NCBI GenBank assembly: GCA_950295325.1
Contig: OX485805.1
Coordinates: 5,394,501 to 5,458,500 of the forward strand
DNA length: 64,000 nt
Source of the DNA: Polytrichum commune
Taxonomy: Eukaryota; Streptophyta; Polytrichopsida; Polytrichales; Polytrichaceae
Direction of reading: 5' to 3'
The notes under the pieces were generated by a model that saw nothing but the letters and a program-made list of their open reading frames with translations, searched no databases and was not told the DNA's origin. Shown one piece after another: positions 48,501 to 60,500 of this stretch (its first letter is position 1; every line of letters starts with the position of its first letter). The position numbers were made by a program, and so were the translations under genes.

Positions 48501-51500
48501 CTATCTGCAATAGGAAACAAATTTGCACTTATGAACTACACCAGGGGGGGAGAACGGCACAATTCCCACACCCGACACCCAGGAAACCCATACGGTTAAA
48601 AAAACGCATTGACATAGGGTTTAGGGTTGATTACACAAACCCCATACACATGAACAGATTGGATTCATTTGAAACAGATAATATCTAGCAGTTTACAACA
48701 CATAGGTCTGCCCTTAAAACACCACTTGCAGCCAAAGGAGCAGCAAGTGAACGCCCTCATACCTGCACAGATGCCCTCCCTTAGTTACACAAAGCCTTAA
48801 CTCAGACATCATCGTACACAAGTCAGGAGAATTGTATACAAAACTGACTCATACTTGCTGTATTACAAAAAAAAATCAAAGTTCATCAAAGGTGGAGTAC
48901 TAGCTAAGAGTGCATTATTCAGAACCTGCAAAACATAAGTGATGAACATGAGGATTTTAGGAATTTGGAAAACTGTGGAATCTGTAGTTTGGACAGTAAA
49001 GAGCATTAACCATTTTACTACATAGAATTTGTGGAATCAACATTAAAGAGATATAGCACTCTGTAAATCCAAATAGTAAGTGACACTAGCAGACATATTT
49101 AGTGTAGCTAAGAAATACTCTTCACCAGCAAGCCCTTTCTTCACATTTTTAAGGGCTTGAGTTAGATGATGAACCCTTTGTATTGAATCTACCAAACAAT
49201 ATCCATGTACTGTATATTTCAAGTTTTACCCAAGACCTGTGGAAACCCTTAACTCACATTCATCCACCCAATCAGACCACCCAACACCCAACATGCACTC
49301 AGATCTTATAAATCCCAACACCCTAAACTGATAAAACATCAGATTGGAACTAAACCCTACTTAGAACCAAAGGACCACCAAGATCACACATATCATATGC
49401 ACACAAAAACCCTCATTGACTTACAAAAAACCCAGCCCAAAACCTTATGATTAGCAACCCTAAACAAAACCAGTTAGACACAAGGTTCAGGGACTTACCT
49501 GGAGTGTAGTCATCCTCTGTCTTTGTCTCATCTGACTCCTCCTCGATGATCATGTTCCTTATGGCAATCACTGGAGAGCCCCCTAGAGCACACCTCCTTG
49601 CGCTCCGTCGACTAGGACCGGCAGGGTTTGTGGCGGAGGCTAGGCGTCGTGGAGGGTTAGTTTTTTGGGTACAGATGTCGCGCCTGGCAACCATGAACGG
49701 ATTCTATCAATGTACTCTTTGAAAGCAGTTCAACACTAGAACACGTGCTCTGTCAATGTGCACAGACAAGGGTCTTCGACGACGCAAGAGTGGGAAGAAG
49801 AAACTGATAGGGTTAGAATGAAAGTGGGGTTAGGGAACCCCCGAGGGTGAAGGAGAGAGACGAAATCTCCACCGTCCACGCATGGTCTCCACGTACGTCG
49901 CATGCCAACATGGCATGCCACGTCATCGTACACATGGGGACAAGTTGGCAGCCATCACACGTGGCTCAAATAAACGACTCAACTATGTCTTGGTTTGCGA
50001 CATTTTGGTCCACGTGTGCAATCAATGACTCAGGCCAATCTATGGAAGTAAGGGTTTTCATGACTAGAGAGGAACCATTTAGAGATTCTGTTAGGTGAAA
50101 GAAAAAATTGTAAGCTCTCAATCTGAGCCGGCTCAATGTTCGGGATGAACTACCAATGGCTATGTACAAACAAACCAGTTGAGCATGGGCTTTACACAGT
50201 TCAAGAGTTAAGAGTACAGAAGGGTTACAACTCAGTTTAGAGTACTGTAGTTAGAATGTATCTAAACCCTGAGAAAGCCAAGAGCAGAAGATATCAAAAT
50301 GTAACTGGATAGACTCAAATCCGAAGAACCCTGACCGAGTACGCTGCCATGCGGTCTACGCACAGGTTCCTGAACCTCAAGCGATTTTCACTACATGCCC
50401 ATCAATGATAACAACTAGAAGTGAGAAGAGTATATGGGAGGTCTCACAAATTTGCCGATGCTTCCTGCACTGGCTTCAACATCTCCTGTATTCTCGCAAC
50501 TCTGAGGTCGCGGGCCGTCTCATACGATCCCTTCAGAGGGCCCTCACCGCCATCCACGGCATCGGTATGTACTACATCACTTGGGTTTACTACATTGTTC
50601 ACGCCTGTTTTTAGTGGGGAGCGAACAGAGTCCACACTATTCACACACATGTCTCCTCCACCTGTCATGAGCAATAGAAGCTCTAACTCACTTGCACTCT
50701 GTCAATTTTACCAATTCCTCACCACTTAGTTTGCCAATATGTTGCAGTTGCTATCTTCCTGTATTTTCGCAGTTCAGTCTCCGACTCCCCTTAGACTCAA
50801 TTGTAACATAAACACTTCAGATTGCAATTGTAATGTAACTTCTGCTCACTTTAACTACACCTCACTCACCCCTGCGAGAAACACTCTATATTGTCCCAAG
50901 TAATTGCCATATGGTCTAGAATTTACAGTCCTATCGCATCAATTGTTGTTTACGTTGTGGGCTGTAACGTTGCAATTTCAATTTTAGGGTTTAGGGTAAA
51001 CAAGGGTACTGAAACCCTAGCGATGTCCACTATGACTATGAAAAGACTGTAGACTTATCCACGTGGTCAACATTATGACTAAACAACAACTCTATCAAAT
51101 GATATTAAGGACTATTTTCCAACTAAAATATTACAGCTAATTAGGAGGTGACATCATACCCCAATTGATAAAGCAAGCCAAAAAGATAGGGTTCAGGTTG
51201 AGAGGATCCAGCGAGTGTCTTGCAAAGCAAAGCTCAAGCAGGGGAGCGGGTTATGTGACCGGGTTTTTCCTCGTTCTGCTTTGTAACAAAATTGGCTCCT
51301 GTTCTTGTAGCATACGTGATGACCAGGTGCCCGCATTCTGAGCAGGGATGTAAGGTAGAGTGTATCTCCAAGAACAGCAAGGCCGTTTTAGATACCCTGA
51401 GTGTTTACTGCCACCGCGTTTCAGTTCCCTTGCTATTTTACTGAGTGGAGTTTTTTGATTCTAGAAATTCTGCCCTTCATACACCAAATTTGACTTGGTT

Positions 51501-54500
51501 CTTGATTCTGACAAGAGCTTCAAACTCGTGTGGAGTGGAACAAATCGACATTGTCACTGCTATTCATGGTGTAGGGCGATAACTTGTTACTCTTGGTTGC
51601 ACTCGAAACCTCAAGTCATTTTATGTTCTAGTTATGAAATTACACTAGTTTATTTCATGCAGCATGTATGGACATTCATCTGGTCACGTTGACATCTTGT
51701 ATATCTTATTACATTGTAAGCCAACAGCATGGAAGTGCATGCATAGACCATCTCTGAAATGAAATGCATTCAAGATTCTATTTTAGGAGTTCGTGTTTTA
51801 ACAGATTTTTGTTTTGTCTCCTTGCAGTTTGCAAAGACTAGGAAATCCGAAGCAGCCAACTACAACTGGGCTTAAGAAGCTGAGATGATGTAGTGGGAGG
51901 AGGGTATGTCTATGCTAAGGTTGCCGAGTCAAACCAAGATACTCGGCATGCATTTGACCTCTCCCCATGGGTTTCGTTACTGTAGTTGAGACTTTGAGGT
52001 GATCAAAGTGGACACGCAAAGACTTAGTTCTTTTCTGTGGCCGCTGCCAATGCAAAATTCGCCGGTGAAATGTGTTGTCTGTGCTCAAATGTTGTATCAG
52101 CCGCGACTTGCTTTGTGGCAACAAAGTTATGCTATATGCACATTGCTCTTTTAACTGATTAATCAAACATGGTACTTCTTGGGCGCAGTATCCACCTCGG
52201 AGATTGAAGATTTTAACTTTTAGCAAAGTAATTAGTCAAAGTATGTAGATGGATCTATTTTCAAGTAAAAATTGTCAGAATCTTATTGAATTTTTGGGTC
52301 ATTGTTTGGATGTAGTTTAATACCTCCTAAGTGGAGAGTGGCCATGTTCTCTTTGACGCATTATGGAGCAGAATGTCCCATCTCAATGTCTTTATGGGGA
52401 AGAGGATACCATGCAGGATGGAGGGCGAGATTTTGACATAGAAGTAGGCTACACCCGCCGAATTCGACGAAGGAAATCTTTGACAGGTTAGTTGCCTGAG
52501 GGAACTTTTTTCTTGTAAGGTGTTGACACCTTTTACATCATCATGGATGGTCTTAGTTGCAACAATAATCTTCCTCCCCTAACTAATGAAGAGGTTCTCC
52601 ATTATATTATCATGCTCGTCTTGTTGTTGTTCTGTAGTACGTTGTCATGAAAGCATACTTTTCTTTGTAAACCTTGAATTGTTTCACATCTTCTTTCAAT
52701 CAAATTTTTATATTGCAGAAGAAAGAAGAGGCCCACTTTGTGAGATTATTGAAGTCGCTGGAGTCAAGCCCTGGTCTTTACTTCTCTTACAATAGAGATT
52801 TGACTTTAAAGTAAGTTCATGCCTCTGACAAAATTGGAAGCTTACTATGAAAGAAGTCTATTCTTTCTAGTTCAGTTCATCTATTACTTGTGTATTCAAT
52901 GTCTAAACCATGCATTTGACTGTGGCGGAGGCTTCAAAAGATCACAGAAGGGTCCACGCCTGTTATTGAGTCAAGTCTCAATTTGAAGAGGCGTCTGAGG
53001 TTAGAAATGTCCATGTCTCATTTGGCTGTTATTATTCATGATTGGCATGTCAATTCTTTTTGTATATTTGTTTGCTTAGAATAGCTTCGTTTCTCTGAAG
53101 TTCTAAAATTCACAAACTATGCTCAATTTCAAGTGCAGGGAGATGTGAAGATGTTGGGGGAAGCACTCCTCTCTGGAATCATATACAATTACCTGGCTTG
53201 ATTAAGAGGCTCTCAGTAAGACTTCATCACTGTACTGGGGATGGTTTTTGACTTATTTGAGATGTGTGTGTGTGTGTTGTATTTATGTTCCTCCTATGTA
53301 AAATAGGTTAAGGGAGGAATGAGATGTAGAAGTCTGTTTGGAGGAATTTATTTAATTACATTGTTGGGAGCAGGCGGAGGGAAAGTATCTGTGGAAGAAG
53401 ACATTGCTGGAGGACCTGATTCAAAAGAGAGTAAGGCCCTTGACTATCATGTGGACTCGTTATTTTTCATAGTCTTAGAGTGTGTACTTGACTTTAAACA
53501 TGTACATGGGTGGCATGCGACATGTCTCTATTTGAGAATATGAAGATGTTCCATATATTAGAAACGGTCAAACCTTATTTAGGATTTAGTGGAAGTTTGG
53601 TGAAATCTAAGCCCTAAACTAGACTATGCCAACTTTTGTAGCAATGGAAGGTAATTGGAATGATCTATATGTATGCAGTCAAAAATGGAGGAAAGGAGAC
53701 TCCCCATCAACAATAAGAGAAGGCAACAACTGCGAGATGACAGGCTATGGAAAAGGGAACAACAGAGGGCTGCATTGTACAATTTGAAACGCATTCATTG
53801 TCCATGCTCCAAGTGCAAGGGACGTGTTCAGTGCTCGTTGGCAAAGGTCAAGGACCACCTCATCCAATATGGTAGAGAACCCACATATAGAGTATGGAGA
53901 GGGCCAGGTGACAGAGACTCGTCTGACGAAGAGTGGGAAGAAGAGTTCAAGAGACCTTGTATAAGTCATGATGATGGGAAATTGGATGCGGGTTTGGATG
54001 TGCGCTCAATGGTGGAAGATGCATTTCAAGGAATAGACAGAAGTCCACAGCCATTGGAAGAAACAATGGAAGAAATCGTCATGGATGCATTTACTATTGT
54101 GGATGACCTACAAGATGGAGCGAATGATGACTCCGGTGAAGAAGAGAATGAAGAACCATTGGGGGACGAAGGCATTGAGCGTGACGTGGACAATGATCCA
54201 CATGAACTAGAGGATGCAATTCAAGAATTGTATGCTGGTGCGAAGTCATCCATATTGGCTGCAACAATTTTAATCATGACGCTGTGCACAATTCATGGAG
54301 TGAGCAACAAGTTTGCCGATCAATTGTTCGCTCTATTCCGCCTACACCTTCTTCCTGGTGAGAACCGGTTGCCCAAGAATTACCATGCTGCCAAGTCAAT
54401 GATCAGGAAGTTGGGATTAAATTACAACACCATCCACGCATGTGAAGGAGGATGTGTGTTATTTAGAGGGCCTTATGAGAATGACATTTGTTGTCCTAAG

Positions 54501-57500
54501 TGCAATAAACCCCGGTACAAAGACAACGAAAAAAAAAAAATACCACGCAAAGTCCTTAGACATTTCCCACTGATACCCAGATTGAAACGTATGTTTCGAA
54601 CACCTGCGATTTCCGAGCTCATGGTCTGGCATTCGCACAATAGGAGCACAGACGGTATGGTTAGACATCCTTGTGACTCGAAGGCATGGAAACATGTTCA
54701 TGAAAAGGTAGATCCTACATTTGGCGAAGATGAACGTAATGTGCATATGGGACTTGCTGCAGATGGTGTGAATCCCTTCAAGCTTCAACGTTCAACCTGG
54801 TCTACGTGGCCAGTGTTGTTGCTTAATTACAACATACCTCCATGGTTGACAACCAAGAATTTTTTTGTTATGTTGGCCTTACTTATTCCTGGAAAACAAT
54901 CAGTTACTGCACAATATTTTGACGTGTATTTGGCACCATTAGTTGAAGAATTGCAACAACTATGGGAAGGGGTGTTAGCATATGATGTGCTGAAGGAGAT
55001 AGGGTTTAGGACATTTAGATTGAGAGCAATCCTATTATGGACAATCCACGACTTTCCTGGGTATGGGACAGTAGCGGGGGTTGCACACCAAGGCTATGTT
55101 GCGTGCCCAGTGTGTGGGCCGGATTTTAGGGCTGAGCATTCCACTGAGCTTGGGAAACAAACATATACAGACACCCGAAGATGGCTTCCACATGATGACC
55201 CTTGGAGATCTGCCGGTATGAAGGATCACTTCAACGGCCGCATAGAAGAACGAGGGCCTCCCACAGTTGTCACTGCAGAAGAGCAACTAGAACGGGCAGT
55301 TCATTACCAAGAATGGCTACGAAAAGGAAACAAGGATGGCAGCGATGGGGATCCCTCAAAAATACATGGTGTCAAAAGAAGAAGCATTCTTCATGATTTG
55401 CCATACTGGAAGGTACTCACATCTATATTCCCGATGTAAAAGTCAAGAAAACACTATGCTAATCATTCAATCCAAGAACAAGGAGTGCATTATATGAACT
55501 AGTGCGTCATATTGCTGTAGACATGCATTTCAATTCTGCCAGTACTTGTCTTGATTTAATTATGGCTCTTAATGTTTGTTATGTTGTTTTGGTGTCAGGA
55601 GCTTCTTATTCGATACACTTTGGATGTTATGCATTGTGAACAAAATCTATCGAAGAACATTTTGAAAACCATTACTGGACACAAGGATACTGTGAAAGTT
55701 AGACGTGATCTACAACGTAGGGGGATCAGGAAGCACCTGTGGCTCACTAATAATCCTAAAAAACCGGGTAAAATGTTAAAACCTGCAGCCCCATATGTAA
55801 TGACTAATGAGGAGTTTGATATTTTTGCTAGCACTATTGAATCGTTGAAGACACCTTCATGCCACATATCAAACATCTCTCCATACATACGAAAGAAGAA
55901 TTTTGGAGCACTAAAGTCACATGACTATCATGTGCTTATGCAACAAATATTGCCGTTAGCGCTAAGGGGTTTGTTACAACCGGGGCCGAGAATGGCAGTG
56001 ATGCGGATTTCTAAGGTATTTCGGAGGATATGCAACAAAGTGTGGAATCCACTTGAGTTTCAGGGTCTTCGTGTGGACGTTGCGCGGAGTATGGCACTCT
56101 TAGAGATGCACTTCCCTCCGTCATTTTTTGATATTATGACTCACTTGGTGTATCACCTTGTAGACGAATTGGACTTGTGTGGACCTGTTTCAACAAGATG
56201 GATGTACCCTGTTGAGAGGTACATGAAAACACTGAAGCACTATGTCCGCAATATGGCAAGACCTGAGGCTTCCATGGCAGAGGGGTATGTGAAGGATGAA
56301 TGCCTTGGTTTCATAACAGAATACTTGCAGAGGTTTGAGGTTGTCGACCGACGAGTTTGGGATGCAGATGAAGAATACGGAGATGCCGAGGAGGTACTTG
56401 AGGGGGCAGGGGCAAATTATCTCTTGACTCCTCCTTTGAGAGAACTTGCTCATCAATATGTTTTAACAAACATAGCCCTCCTCGAACCTTGGCATAGGTG
56501 GGTATGGAGCATTGCAGTCAATGTTTGGTCATTTGTTAGTGGATCATGTTTGTGGTATGACTGTAATATGATTAAATAATGAGTACTCGATGATTGCCAT
56601 ACAAGCCATATACTAATGTAAACATGTTGTGTTCAGGCAATGGAGGGATGAACATCAGTTGAATCCCGACATCGCAACATTTGATGTTTGGGTTAGAAGC
56701 GCAGTGCACAACCATCCACATGATCCCAGCAACAGTGACGACATTGATAGGATTTTGTTGTGCAGTAGGCCATCGCAAAAAGCAACACGGTACACGAGGA
56801 TGCGTGCATTTGGGAACCACTTTCGAGTGGCGGATTCGCAATCCGCATTGTTACAAACATACGACAGTGGAATTGCTTCTATATTTGAAATGCCAACAGG
56901 AGATTCTCAAACCGAGGTATCACTAAATTATGTGGGAGTGCTACAAGATATTTTGAAGTTGGATTATGGTCCATTGCGGACTCCAGTAATTCTTTTTCGA
57001 TGCGAATGGCTCAAAAGGGAAGACAATCGCGGAAATCCAACTTACGTACGGGATGATGCCGGTTTCATGGTGGTAAATTCTCGGCACAAACTACCTAAGA
57101 TGTCGGAGCCATTTATTTTCCCAAGCCAAGCTACACAAGTATTTTTCTCCAATGATTTGAGAAAACCAGGTTGGAAGGTAGTGTTGCGAAAGGAAGCGCG
57201 ATCAAAAAGAGAAGAACAAGACACAACTAATGTTTTCATTACAACTACTGTAGAAGTTCAGGGCATGAGCGCTCCAAACTGTGTGCCTCCACCTCCAAGT
57301 ATTGCCTCTCTAGTGGGGGCCATCGAATTATCAGATGTCGATAATTTGTTGGCAATCGCAAAGTTTTAAAGTACGCATGATATTTTGTTATGAATCATGC
57401 ACTTGTGTCATTTTTCTATTTATTCAATGTATGCCACATTTACAAACGCGACAGAACAATGATTCCCAAATAGCTAGCATAAGGTGTAGGGTATAGGGGG

Positions 57501-60500
57501 TATTATGCCACCTCAGCTTATTAAACCTCACAGAGTCGTTGAGGTTGGAATACTAGTCATTCTTTTGACACGTCACTACTGTCCATCATAATGTCAACTC
57601 CATACATCAGTATTTTCCACGTCGTAAAAGAATGGTATTAGTAAGTAATAGTAGATATGTAGTCGTTAAATACCAACCAGATAATGACTAATAATTAGCC
57701 AGGTCATGATATTCTATCCACGTCATACACTCCCGGATGGAGTGGATGATACATGATAGACAGAAAATGATTATGTTGTAAGGTCTTCAACAGAGTTCAT
57801 CATTAGCCATTCAAATGACTAAACAATGACTCAATTGTTGACCACATCACAGATGGTGAGTTGGGTAGGTGTCACAGTCATTCAATGAGTTGTTTAGGAC
57901 AATGAGTCATTCATACCATGGTTGGAATGGACAAGGATTCTTCTAGTGGAGCCTCCGTACTGAAGTGCAAGAGAGTCATCCATGTTGATCACCTTTGAGA
58001 GTTTCTGTCCGTAATTATCCAAGTGATGATAGTAACCGAATCACAAATACCGAATTGTGGCTAGAAAGGATATTGTTGAAGTTTCAATACAGTGAAGAAG
58101 AGAGTGACATGTGTAAGGGAGAACTCTTGGAATTTACAGAAACACTTCGACATGAGTGTGAGAACAAAACATATTTGAGGCTTGGCGCATATATGGTAGC
58201 AATTTGGAATGGCACACAAATTGGCCTAAACTTATGCAACTTTGGAAAAAAATTATACTCATTTCATCAAGTATAGCTATTTGTGAGAGAGGATTTTCCA
58301 AACAAAATGCATACAAAAGCCACTTGCGCAATAGGTTGAACTTGAAGACCCTTGATGCTCTTATGCGGGTTTCTCTTTGTGGGCTTGAAGTGGATGCAAT
58401 GGATTGGGCTACCATCTTCAACATTTGGAGAAACATGTGAGCCCGAAGGATACTTACGCTTGATAGTTTTTTTTTTGTTACAAATCAAGTTTGTTTTCTA
58501 TTATTCAAAATTTTAGTTTTCTAAAATATTGTGTAAGCCAAAAATTGAGGTGACATTTTGGGATAAATTGTAGATGTCAATTGACATTCATTTTTGTTTT
58601 TGAAAACGTCACGTGACACTTTGGATTTGAGGTTGAACGTCACATGAAATTTGTCAAACATACACACTGGGGGGAGGGGGGGAGGAATTTTTTTTTTTAA
58701 AAATGGGGCGGACGGGGAAGGGGGGTAAAAAAATTAAAAAAAAAATTAAAACTGGGGCGGACGGGGGAGCGGACGGAGGGGGGGGAAATTTTTTAAAAAA
58801 AAATGGGGCGGACGGGGGAGCGGACGGGGGGGGGGGGGGAACGGGGCGCGGACGGGGGGGGACAGGGGGGGATGGGGCGCGGACGGGGGGGAACGGGGCG
58901 CGGACGGGGTTGGGAACGGGGCGGACGGGGTTGGGAACGGGGCGGACGGGGTCGGGAACGGGGTGGACGGGGTCGGGAACGGGGCGGACGGGGTCGGGAA
59001 CGGGGCGGACGGGGTCGGGAACGGGGCGGACGGGGTCGGGAACGGGGCGGACGGGGTCGGGAACGGGGCGGACGGGGGGGGGGGAACTTTTTTTTTTAAA
59101 TAGGGCGGACGGGGAAGGGGAAAAAAAAAAAAAAAAAAAAAAAAACTGGGGCGGACGGGGGAGCGGACGGAGGGGCGGACGGGGGGGAACGGGAGCGGAC
59201 GGAGGGGGGGGAAATTTTTTTATAAAAAATGGGGCGGACGGGGAAGGGGAAAAAAAATTTAAAATTAAATAAAATTTAAAAAAATGGGGCGGACGGGGGA
59301 GCGGACGGAGGGGCGGACGGGGGGGAACGGGGCGTACGGGGTTGGGAACGGAGCGGACGGGGTCGGGAACAGGGGCGGACGGGGGGGCGGATGGGCTCTA
59401 GTAAATTTTTCCCCACTTTACCTTTACTTTGCTGACATGTCATCACACGTGGACATTGTAAATCCTACGTGTCTGAATTGGGTTAATGTAATTACACAAA
59501 AAAATCGGTAAAATTCAAGTCCGTCAGGATAAAGACAACATCCGGCATAATGTCGTGACGGATACGTGTCGTGACGGCACGACATTATGCTGGGATTACC
59601 CTCCGTCACGACACAATAGACAACCCTGATAACAAGTATTCTAATGTCCACGTATATATTTCCAATACATTAAGCAAATATTACAAGTATTCTAAGGTCC
59701 TCGTATATACTTCCAATACATTAAGCAGATATTACAAGTATTCTAATGTCCTCGTATATACTTCCAATACATTAGGCAGATATTACAAGTATTTTAATGT
59801 CCTCTTATATACTTCCAATACATGAAGCAAAGTAATTCCTAAGTATACTCGACTTCTAATCTCACATTGTATACTACAGCTACTTGTGAGGTAGATAGTC
59901 AATGTACACGAATAATACTAAACCTTTAACCTAGTCAGTATGTGGAGATTTTTGGAGTACTATAAGTATATTGCATAGAGATCGATTTTCCATCCAGCTC
60001 ACACGTTACTACTCTAGACATTGTGAATACGTAATCGTTCGCAGTGGACAACACGAATCACGTTGACAGTCGTACTTGTTACTACTCTCGAGAGACACGT
60101 ACTTTAAACGTTGTGCAGTGCACCGTCTTGAGACTAATCATTCTACTGAAATATATCGTTAGCATACCTTTAAAATACAAAATGAAGACCTAACATACTT
60201 ATGGTATATTCAGATTCATTCATTAGAGACCGAACCATACTCTTATGTACTAATTAATTAGCAAGAACATATAGACTCTAGACTAGAAAACTTACCACCA
60301 TTTGGACAAGTTGCTTTCGCTTCCTCCATCCTTAGTTGCAAGGTTTTCCTCTGCTCCTCGGCACATCCAAGCATCTCGGCCATCTGGAGCATCTCAGCGC
60401 TAGGCTCTCCCCACCCAAAACTCTTATGCCACTCTGGATGTGGCAAATTTTGGCACCCCTTAGCAATACATTTACCTCCATGTACAAATACAACCGACGC

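Larger units (their letters stand above)
43650..57948. mobile_element. CACTA (En/Spm) transposon, 14.3 kb
   Basis: Begins CACTAGAAGAATTTC and ends GATTCTTCTAGTG, with the 3-bp duplication GAG on both sides (43,647-43,649 and 57,949-57,951), exactly as expected for CACTA. The ends carry many direct and inverted copies of AATGACTA-like words (for example 43,672, 43,706, 43,858, 57,677, 57,817), resembling the subterminal TnpA-binding repeats of En/Spm. It encodes a divergently arranged pair: a TnpA-like gene (-) and a Tnp2 transposase (+). It is the innermost of the nested elements. Confidence 0.93.
42650..58669. mobile_element. inner hAT element inserted in the G-rich array of element A copy 2
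   Basis: The left end CAGTGTATATGTTTGACAAA and the right end, read in reverse, CAGTGTGTATGTTTGACAAA differ at one position in 20. The 8-bp duplication GGGGGAGG occurs exactly at 42,642-42,649 and 58,670-58,677. The left arm has a TATA box and leader; the right arm encodes the C-terminal part of a hAT transposase. Repeated CAATTGACAC/GTCAATTGACA words lie near both ends. Without the CACTA insertion only about 1.7 kb remains, so most of the transposase had been deleted. Confidence 0.88.
41922..59628. mobile_element. element A, copy 2: hAT-like element carrying two further nested elements
   Basis: Starts CAGGGTTGTCTATCGCGACG and ends CACAATAGACAACCCTG; the terminal 13 bp are perfect inverted repeats. 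The 8-bp duplication ATAACAAG is at 41,914-41,921 and 59,629-59,636. Left and right portions match copy 1 (36,520-39,742) almost word for word outside the G-rich middle, for example CCTTCTTGCCAAGGTGGCGT on the left and CATGTCATCACACGTGGACA on the right. Without the nested hAT the element is about 1.7 kb and non-coding. It sits in the second intron of the element X RING-like gene. Confidence 0.88.
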
